Below, piece by piece: positions 47,093-56,800 of a stretch of DNA of 64,000 nt. The number at the start of each line of letters is the position of its first letter. Position 1 is the first letter of the stretch. The notes beneath the pieces are model-generated. The model was not told the origin of the DNA, did not search any database, and was given only the letters and a program-made list of their open reading frames with translations. The position numbers and the translations under genes are program-made. Source of the DNA: Haemonchus contortus (Eukaryota; Nematoda; Chromadorea; Rhabditida; Trichostrongylidae). The stretch spans positions 10,109,492 to 10,173,491 of the forward strand of contig LS997566.1 in assembly GCA_000469685.2 (NCBI GenBank), in the 5' to 3' direction.

Positions 47093-49448
47093 CTAGTTTG
47101 TCCCAATCATATCGTCATATCTCATGTAGCTTCGTCGGCTCGCATTCAAACTACCAGGAGCTACGCAATCAGCAAATCGTAACTTGTGAAAGCGTGTCGC
47201 ATATGTGGGAGGATCCCTAAAATGATCGAGTTCATTCGTTTCAAGAAAGGCAGCGAATGCTTGAAAAGTTCTAATTTCTATCAGCGAAAAAGCTTTTCAT
47301 TTCAAACAACCACTAAGGAGTGCGGATGAAAGGCAACCACATACTTGGCTGCTTTCATAGTCCCCCAGCCGGCGCGCGCGCGCTCGCTCGCCGCTCGATC
47401 GCTCGCGGGCTGGCCGGCGGACTATGAAAGCAGCCATCGTTGCATACAATAAAAACGACCTACTTATAGTGAAGTATCCATTTGTTGAAAATCCCTTCGA
47501 AACACGTCTCTGTGTCAGAATTTAGAAGTAATACCTGAATTCCTCTAATACATAATATTGAAATGCTCGAAAATAACAACTTGAAATCTGAACCCTACCC
47601 ATTTTGCGCACCATGACTGGCTGAAGGTGAATCCTGGCCACCAGAATAGACCCATATTTATGATGTCTCCCTGCTTGAAGAATAGTTTGAAATGATCTTT
47701 TGCTCCTCTTTCAAAGTCGTCTCTGAAATGAATCGTAAAAAGGACAAAGTGATGTAAAGGGAAGTATCAAGAGAACTCGCCTATGCACCTCAATCATGCC
47801 GTCTTATGAAATTAGACTTTTATTATGTCCTATTAACACAATTGTTCTTCTTTTTCAGGTTCTAGCTTTCCCCCTCTATCATCCACCTTTTTATGTGTAT
47901 GTATAGGTCCTAGTTTTGCATTCCAGTTCTGATTCTCTGTTATATATTGCAAAAAATCTGTTTGGTTGCTACTTTGATTTCAATGTAATTTTCCTACTAG
48001 TAAGTACCTTCCCATGACTGTTTATCACTCCAGAAATAAGAAGAAAAGCTCACCTGCCTGGATTATCCAAATTGAACGTTTCGTAGTCGTGAGCAGATTC
48101 GTAGTAAACCTTAATAATTATAAGTATTTAGGGAGTCTTGACATAATTGCAATTGGAATAAAAACTAGTGTCCTACATACATATCTGCATGATATTTCTC
48201 GAATTTGGATAACATGGATGGCAAAATCCAATGCTTTTCCCAATTAATACCTTTAGGTAGACGGCTGCATCGGTTCCAGCTCCTGGTTCATCGCAAGTCG
48301 CTATCACTACGTCCCAGACTCTTCCATCCTCTGAAAACCGGTCAAAGCAAAATCCCTCTTTTGAATTTTCGTTTTTTTGACTTTTTCCTTCTTTTTTTGA
48401 CACGTGTGTTGCCTCCTGAAGGTAGGTTCAGCTATGTACGAACTGTCATTGTTACAGCTAGCGAATGGCGTGTTTTGAGATTGAGTTGCTTGCTACTTGT
48501 AAGAAGACGAAAGAGCTCAACGAAACCTTTTGAGTTTTTACTTTTGTCCATCATTCGCTATTGTAGAGTCAATGTTCTGGTGCTCGATTAGCCGGTGAGC
48601 AATGGTACATCGCCCAGTCCCGACAGAATTGATTCCAAGCACTTAAACCCTTACCTGCCCATAATCTCCCGCTCCCAGGCTCCGGGATTTTTCATTCATC
48701 CGGCTCGATTCTCACTGAATACCATGACTGGTTGTGCGGAAAGTACCAACCGAAAATTTAACCTTCATTCAGATGCCTCCAGGGTTTTTTAAAGATCCCA
48801 AAGAAGTAATTACTCATAGCGGACGTTACTCATTTGCATGTGCATAACAATGGGAGATTTCATGATAGCAACCAGTTGACTAAATCATCATCTCAAGTTC
48901 ATTCTCATCTCTGCTGTTTGAGGCTGTGAAGCATTGGAACGAGGTGTACACAAAACCGCTAAAAAGGGTTCAAGGCGAAATACTTGCAACAAACCAGTGG
49001 GTTCCAGCAACGGATCCAGGATTCGAACTCGTAAAGGAGTGCGTGTAGAACATGGGTAGACGCTTTGGTCATTATATGGTCGATTAAGCAACTAAGAAGT
49101 ATCACTATATGTTATGCCTATGGGCAGTGTCCTTTCATAGAAGCCCCATGAAAGCCCTCAGAAAATTCTGAGGGAAATCTGTATTGAAGCGAAATTTTCA
49201 CCAAATACTTCCCGATTAACCCAATAAATAACTTGTATGTCTCCATAGTAGGCCACTTGAAATTGTCGATGCCCCATGGCAAATTCGGCAGTCAATGCTT
49301 CTAACTCAAAGGGTAAAAAATAATTACTCAGCAGATATAACTTACGAGTGGTCGTTGTGTTTCCTTCGGACGTCTGTTGTTGATCACCAAGGATGGTATG
49401 AAAGAATATATAAAGGAGAGTGAGGTGTTCTAGCCAATCGGGAGACAT
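47093..49448 (-). CDS. PLAT/LH2-domain protein, probably secreted
   Basis: PLAT domains are beta-sandwiches that bind lipids or membrane proteins. Exons in order: 49448-49346 (start MSPDWLEHLTLLYIFFHTIL, a plausible signal peptide), 49300-49202 (FQVAYYGDIQVIYW), 48330-48251 (VWDVVIATCDEPGAGTDA), 48109-48054 (VYYESAHDYETFNLDNPGR), 47722-47599 (DDFERGAKDHFKLFFKQGDI, then GLFWWPGFTFSQSW), and a last exon near 47216-47093. GAGTDAAVYLK and DDFERG...F are the family's hallmark blocks, and exons 2-5 keep phase if exon 2 ends at 49202. The final exon does not continue the frame from 47599 directly: its longest frame (DPPTYATRFHKLRF) needs another small exon, while phase 0 gives a short GSSHICDTLSQVTIC end. 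There is no lipoxygenase, lipase or polycystin partner domain, so the PLAT domain stands alone. Confidence 0.72.
47347..47437. repeat. GC-rich palindromic MITE-like hairpin in a PLAT gene intron
   Basis: Perfect 18-bp arms (47347-47364 and 47420-47437: TGGCTGCTTTCATAGTCC and its reverse complement) enclose a 55-bp core of CGCGCG, GCTCGCTCG and GATCGCTCG that also pairs partly. It lies within AT-rich intronic DNA, giving an extreme local GC spike. Confidence 0.85.
49015..49085 (-). repeat. tRNA-derived SINE-like repeat
   Basis: On the minus strand, GAGTTCGAATCCTGG is a clear polymerase III B box, with an A-box-like TAATGACCAAAGCG about 37 nt before it. It lies in the first large intron of the PLAT gene. 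Confidence 0.5.
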
Positions 49449-50065
49449 GAGCTTTTTGATAGAAGTGCTCGGAACGGGAATGAAAGCAAACCGGCCAAGC
49501 GAACTAATCCTTCTCCTCCTACCAATACGAAGCGCCTGCTTTTACTTAGGACAGAGGGATTACTCGATAAGACAAGTAATAACTTTTCACGCTTTTTACT
49601 TCGACAGCTACAGATACTATAAGCCCCTGCACTTTTTCGAACGAAAGGGTTGATTAAGTCTGTGCCTCAGAAACCAGAACGTGCAAATATCAACAAATCG
49701 GCCATTTAGTGTTAGAAATGAAGGAATCGTGAAATGATAGGAGTACTCGCACTATTGGAGACTTATTCTCACTTCAGAACTACTCATCCCCTTTCATCAA
49801 ATGAGCGAAGACGCATCACAAGCTAAAAACACTGCTCGGTTCTGTTCGATCAGCGGATTGAATCTCGCCCAGACCTTCCAGACCTCATCCCACTTCAGAT
49901 CCGGTTACATTCTAGCTGAAACTGAGTCGGGTGACTTTATCATTAGAAGGTAAGAGAAAAGTAATCTTGTCAGAGACTCCATATTCTTGCTGTTATCAGT
50001 GAAACTCATCACAATGTCGCGATTAGGGGGAATCTTAAATATCGAAAGTAATGGGCTAGTTTCTA

Positions 50066-51300
50066 CAGGGTGCGCCATAAATATGGTAACAACTTTTCGA
50101 ACGTCCGAATTTCTCTTGTTTGGAGGGTTTCTCCAATATCTTAGACTATATATTTACTTTGGTGCTCTCAATTCGTTAGATTTTGAAAAACGGTGGAGCT
50201 TCGTAGACATCCACCAGTCGTTCCGTCTTTGCGCGCATTTGGTGTCCCTTTCCGGAAACGCTCCTCGTTTCAATATTTCCGACACTGACAGTCCATCGAA
50301 TTGCGATGCGTAGACAGCCCAGCGGCAAACCTCAAGACGGTCGTCCTGCCTCACAACAATCCTTTTTCCGAATAGAATTGCTTGGAAAGGAGTACGCTGC
50401 AAAACCTGCAGAAATGCAAGAAATATGACTGCTGATTTGTTTGTATGTTCTACTCCGATGAGAACGGTCTACCGCGAGTGAACACAATTGTATCCAGATA
50501 AAATTTGAAAGCCCTATCAGCTTTATGACGAGAAGAATTCAGAGAGAAAAACAAATCCCGTACACTACTTGCGCGCGGCACGCGCTTCGACAAACCTTTT
50601 TTGATTAAAGTGTGTTCAGCTTGAAAGAAATGTTGAGATCCCATAGTATACATATATTTCACAACCCGAATGCTGTAGCCACTGAGATGAGTTAGAACGC
50701 CTCTCATAGCCATTTTCCCTCTTTGATGATAGTCTTTGTTAGAATCTCTACCATCAGAGCGATATCTCAAGTTTTGGTCGAAAAAAGTACAAAATTTAAT
50801 CCAAAACTCTTAAGGGAGGGTCTTTTTCAAAAAGGTTGCAGCTGAGGGTCAAGAACGTTTTTAGGGATACAATTGAAAGCTACGGCGCACTTGCTCACGA
50901 ATGGGAAAATTGGAAGATGGGTGCTGAGGAAATGTTCACTTGGCCCTGCTTCCAATCCTCCTACGAATTTCCCGGCCCACAGCGTGATGGGTAGCTGGAT
51001 ATAGTCCATACTGGAGAGGAGAGCCTGCGCTTCAAATTGCACCACTGTTGTTGTTCCTGATGAATCAATGAAAAAAGTCCGGGCTAGTGTTTCTCAAGAA
51101 ACTCTGCGTGCCACCGTCGATGAGTAGCCGGAGCGTCTTCGAGCTATAATTAGTACAGGAGACGGTTATATAAGATGAGCGTATGTTGGTTTTGTAGATG
51201 TGATGCATAGTAAATAACACACATGAATTCACCATGTATCAATATGAGCTGCACTTTTTGTAGCCCAATTCTTTTGTTACCATATTTATGGCGCACCCTG
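50066..51300 (+). mobile_element. Tc1/mariner-superfamily element, 1235 bp, intact ends
   Basis: Both ends begin CAGGGTGCGCCATAAATATG (inverted), with 27 perfectly matching terminal bases, flanked by TA on each side (50064-50065 and 51301-51302). The length is typical. The interior holds a decayed transposase on the plus strand; see the separate entry. Confidence 0.9.
50300..51177 (+). pseudogene. decayed Tc1/mariner transposase
   Basis: The C-terminal block SQETLRATVDE, stop, PERLRAIISTGDGYI and a stop at about 51177 closely fits the mariner-like C-terminus. Before it, a frame-shifted FPAHSVMGSWIYSILE corresponds to the usual PPYSPDLNPLDYSIWSILE region, so the last catalytic Asp context is damaged. 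The N-terminal half has no continuous frame. The start given is approximate. Confidence 0.65.
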
Positions 51301-53884
51301 TATATAGGCCAGTAGTGTTGACTACAATAAATAATTTGTTAATTTGAAAACATTATCTGACGAGCGTGCGACGAAGGTGACGTCTGATAGGTGCGAAGCT
51401 TACCCTAACCAGAAAATCTGTCCGTTGTTGAACAGGAGAAATCCGTCCCTGGCGAGAGCACTGCCGCGATTCTTCCATTTATAATCAGCGGCTACGCAGC
51501 GGATTGCTTCTTCTTCTCCGTTCAAGTTAAGCCCTGAAGGAACCTCAACATAAATGAATAGGTCTTTAGTGATAAGGCGGGGCCAGTAGCTCGGGAAAGA
51601 TCCATTGCGAAAAATTGCAACAAGGAATAAAAATGACAAGATGTAAAAAGAGCAGTTAAGACATCCTTTGAATGCACTCATGCACTCATCCTCTATACGG
51701 ATTTTAATGTTCTCAGGGCAGTTTGCTATCTAGCGACTCTGAAAGATAGAAGTCACAGTTAGCCTGGTCTACCAAGATTGTTCGGGACTTTCACACCGCC
51801 CAGCCTCGGAAAGTCTTCGTCATTGAAAACTCACATACTGCTCCTCCAAAAGAAGACTTGGAAACCCAGAAGAACTCTCATAAAAACACAAATAAAACTT
51901 TATACAGCACATATGTAAATACAATTTCAGTGCAACATCGAAAAAAGTCGATTTAAAAGTCGATTCGTTTAGCTTCTTCACCGCAAATATAAAGCTGTCA
52001 AAAAGATATGAAAACCCATAGACGAAAATTCAAAATCACAAGGCTGGGACGACATGACTAGAGATGTAATGTGAAAGGCAGATTCTCTGTTCAAATATGA
52101 TAAGATTGAAAATATTACAAAATGAAACGTTGGCTGGAAGTTTCTAAACATAAAAATACATCATTTTGGCATTTTACAAAAATATGTATACGAATATAAA
52201 CAGCGTCTACTAGACATGTCACTACAGTAACGATGCATTCATAGCATCGAAAAGACGAGGTGAAGAAACGATAAAGTATAAACTGAAATGGAAGCGAAAT
52301 TTGATAGAAAGCTGGTGTCCCTTCGAGTTAAGTTTAAAAGGAGGGCTCCTATTGTGACGTAAGAAAGTTAAGAGAAATGATTTCGAAGTTGAGCAATCAC
52401 GTTGGGATAGACCGTAAGCCTCAATTTCGCTGGGTAATCTTGGATACATTTGTATCTCTTCTATGTATACAGGAAGACGTGAGGAACTAATCAACCTGAG
52501 CTGAGGAATGAAGATTCAGTTCACCTCAAAAGAATTAATGCTTCAATTATTCACATTTTTTCGGATGCGCCACGCACTTTCACTCAATGTGAGTCATTCG
52601 AAGGTGTGGTACAGCAAAAACGCATGCGAGGACGAACCAGCACTCCGAGATGAGGTCTTATCTTTCACGACGTAGGAACCTGATCCGATAACCGTAGAAG
52701 GCTGGCTCAGTTGGCAGATCTGTAAAAGGTGGATGCCACTGGACCAAAACGATGTTCGTAAACAATACCATAGCAACATGTGTATTTATAGCAAGGTATC
52801 CTAAAGACCTTTTCATTCAGCTAGCCAAGCAAAAATACAGATCTTCAGCAAGCAGTCCTCTAATGCCAGCCCAGACAACCAACTTCACTGGGATGGACTA
52901 TTTTGGGCTGCTATAGGATGGATGTCCGTTCCCGAATGGCGTACCAGGCAATCATGCGCCGTGAAGGGAGAAATTTGGATTCTCCTTGTAAGATTACTGT
53001 ACCAAGACTACTACGGTGACAGTATCCCCGACAAGAGTCGCATTCTGGTTTCTATTCCCGGACCATACGTCTCGGAGCACTCGTCTCGTACTCTGCACTA
53101 TCACAGCTGCATCACACCACATCACAGTGGAATAAATAAAATCAATGAGAAGAGAAGCAAAGATACCCCCATTTGCATTATGTTCTCCACTGCTCTGCCG
53201 TACAAGTTTGTTATGACTGAACCGCTTTACTGGTCAACGTTTTCAACTAGTTTCAACTAGCCAGCTTTGGAAAAAATACGGATTTCAAGCAATACTCTGT
53301 GATACTACAAGTGCAACAGGTGATGTTCTGCCCAAAATGCCCACATTTCAAGAAGACCGAACGTGGAAGTTGGGTGACCCCTCTTCCTCTCCCTTCTCCC
53401 CCTCCCCCTTCCCCCTCACTTTCCTCCTCCCGGTTCGGGTACGATACATCCCCACAGAAGCTTTATCAGGAGATCCGGTCAAAAGGAAGGTGTCTGCTTC
53501 TATTTGACTGTCGGCCTACACACAATACCGGATAATCTGAATGATCACTGTTGACTTACTAAAAGGTTAGTCAGGGTATGAACAGTTCGCGTTGAGAATG
53601 GTTTTATGCAGTTGAGCAATAAGGGCTCAAAAGGGGATTCCGACGCCCACTGCCGCTTAATACGCCAAGAAAAGAGTCTGTGGGGTCTGATTACATCCTA
53701 GATGGAACACGTTTGTTATAAATGCAATCAGCTGATGCAAGCAAATAGCTAACACATGTTGCTCTGCAGTGGCTAAAATTTCTCCCCCAAACACCCATTT
53801 CTTATTGAAAAGTATAACCCAACATCTTAAAAAAGCGTAATAGTAAGCACAATCATAACTAACCCTCTCGATTTTCAAGAAATA

Positions 53885-56800
53885 TCAGCACGTATCAAAT
53901 GTTCCATTTTTGAGCACTATGGAGCTCTCTTTTCGATGTGATGGTGATCGAGCACTGACTGTATGTCGTCGACCAAGGGCTCCATTCTTCCAGGCACATA
54001 TTAGACCTCCGAAGTAAACCGAGGCATAGAAACCAAGTATACAAACCGATATGCCAATTAACGTTGCGCCTCTGAAATCATGGAATTTTCATAATCAGGG
54101 AAATACATGAGTCGTCTTAAAATTGATCAAATATTCATTTTTTACAAATTTTATCTCTTGTTTTGCTTAAAGGAAGAGTGTCACAATAGTCGATCCTCTA
54201 TCTCCTCTTCTCCTTTCCCTTTTCGCCTCCCCCCATGCACTAAATATCCATGCTGGAGTAGCCAATTGCCTGGGCTACCTAGAAATGCATGGAAATTCAG
54301 TTAAAATTCAGCTTCTATCACCAGCAGCCCGTCCTTGTTGCACTTTTGTGCTCGCCACCATCTTTAACGGTCGGAATCCCATCTAATGGTTGAAAAAAGG
54401 GTGGAATCAAAGAGTTCAGTTTAATTAACGTCGCCAGTACAACCATGCCCTCCCTTCAGCTTTTCGTCTGCAAACGGTTTTTAGCCAAAAGCTGAAAAGT
54501 CATTGAAGTGAGTGTGTGGTCTGTACAATGGCTTAAGGTGACCAGCCTATGCACAAGTTAGTGCTTTTATCTTCTCAGACGAATCTGGTACCAATTAACT
54601 GACCCCGAAGGGACGGTAGGCTTGGTTGGCTCAGGCGGATATAAATCCGGGATTCGAACCCGTGACCATGCGTGTGTGAAGTGCACCCCTTGCCACAACA
54701 CCACCTCCACCCCTGTCCTTTAATCACCATTCTTGAAAAGAAAAAATTAAAACTGGTACAAATTACAAGAACATTTTGGCGATTCTCGATAGAGTAAAAA
54801 ACTCACATGATTGTCATTTCTACGTCCCGTTGACAACATTCCATAGCGCAACAAGTATCATCGCAAACGAAATATAATGTAAAATTCTGAAAAATTGTAA
54901 AAATAATAAATCAAAAAATGGTTAAACGGGGACTACGATGTTTTAGGAGCCAAAAAATAAAAAGTATCTCTGCACAGCTGCTTTAGAGGTAAAAATGCTC
55001 ACATATATGTTCGGTGTATCGAATTCGTTTGGTACCGTCCGTTCCAACGAATATGCACAAATTGTTTGGTCTTCCTGAAAATGGTAGTCGTCATATGTGT
55101 AAGCTAAACCGAGATTTTGAAGTTCCTGTTCCAGTTGTTCAGTCTTCACGGATGTCCAGCATTTAGAAGCTCAAGTGGTGTAGTGACAAGTAGATCTGTT
55201 ATCATAAATATGGCTTGGGATCAAAGAGTGGTTCAAAATCATTTCAGGCGAACCTATAGTTCCATATCACCGGGATCGGTTATTTAGTACTAGGCTCGGC
55301 TGGGAGGAGAAGATGTGGACTCGAACACTGGATTTCCCTTTCACACTCACATGCCAACACGATTCCGAGTAGAAGTGAATTCGGTTGACCCATTCACGCG
55401 AGCACGATTGTAGAACGGTAGAACATTGTCTTCTATCTCACAAAGTTGGTGATTTATGAACAAAACTTCAGTTTTGGATGAAACTCGAACCCGTCCTTGG
55501 GCTTCTCGAGCACCCAGCTCTATCTCTTACACTGCCGAGACCCCGGTCCCTTATAGCCAGCGTTACTTATTGACTTCCATTCGGAATCATAAAGTCATTG
55601 TCCAAAGCCAGAAATACCGCATTTATCTCAGAATGAAAGGCTGGCTCATACATCTCCATCTTTAAGCCCATCACTCCATAGACCGGCCCCTTTGGATCAA
55701 CAACTTCGTTGGCAGGTGAATGCTAACAAAGTACATGTCAGGATTTAATCCTTTCAAGCTATAACTGGTCCCAGAGGGATTTAGGAACTTTGTCAGTCCA
55801 TATAGGACTTAATCTCGTGACAGACTTGTACTATGAGCCACCTGATGAGCTCCTCCTACCCTGATCATCACTTCACAGGGCTCTTAGTTGAAAGAGTTGA
55901 AGCTTGATGGGCTGTATCTTGGAGCAATTCACAAGAGACAAGACGATGTATCTTGGGAACTCGGTTTTTTCCCGTTTGAACTTCGAACTTTTCTCAACTT
56001 TCCTCCCTTGGGAATAAAACTGTGGGTTGGTCAAAGGTCCCGAAAATATATGAATACTGCACATTTGATGCGCAGTAATTGAGTTGCGTTTTCATGTGGG
56101 ATCGGTAACGAGCAGCCGTTTTTCATGACGCCTGGAAATCAGATTAGGACGGGCACTACAGCGGTGATGAGCAGAGTGATACTTAGGCATACTCTTCTGT
56201 AACTCTCTGAATTTTCAAGAACATCTCTGTGAAGAGCTCGTTTAAGAAGTTCGATTAAATAAAGAGGCTTTGGATTTCGTAAGCATATGGAACACAACAC
56301 ATCCATTGCGGTATTTCTGAATCATTTCCTTTTTCCTTCCATTCAAAAGCAAGTTATCTCAAGAATTTAAAATGTCCTATGGTCTCCAATCCCATGAGAT
56401 TGTCTATGTCCTCTTTTTCTCAATTCTCTATGGACCCCGGATAGCAGCACTTGTTAGTGGACACCGCGATTCTACTAATAAAGGCATCTCCTGTCGAGGA
56501 AATCGCTGATGGTAATCTCGAGAGAAATCGTCGCTTCTTGGAAAAAAGCCTGGATTTTGAACGACTATTTTTGTAACATCGTTTTTAACTTGATTGCGTC
56601 AGCGCTAAAGGGCATTTGAATGTTTAGCGTCATAGATGGATTGGAGAGTTGTATGGGCTAATTTTGAATCGCCTTAAAAGTCGATATTTATGGGAGGAAA
56701 AAATTGGATTTTTTCCAAGTTCGCATGAGGTCAGAGATTATCAAAACGGAGGTCGTGTAGTGGCAAGAGTCACACTGTCGCACACTCATGGTCGAGAGTT

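Larger units (their letters stand above)
49449..53884. other. intergenic with one complete Tc1/mariner-type element
   Basis: Apart from the element at 50066-51300, one possible exon stands out on the minus strand at 51681-51400. It has an N-terminal hydrophobic segment (CSFYILSFLFLVAIF) and a polar tail, ends at a GTAAGC donor, and looks like the start of a type II membrane protein, but I find no following exon. A polypyrimidine tract lies at about 53380-53430. Confidence 0.4.

Noticed and set aside
49801..49953. 50-codon plus-strand frame ending at a GTAAGA
   Set aside because: It looks exon-like but no downstream exon joins in phase; left uncalled.
54600..54710. tRNA gene
   Set aside because: Good A and B boxes, but no acceptor stem pairing and no anticodon arm; it fits a SINE better.
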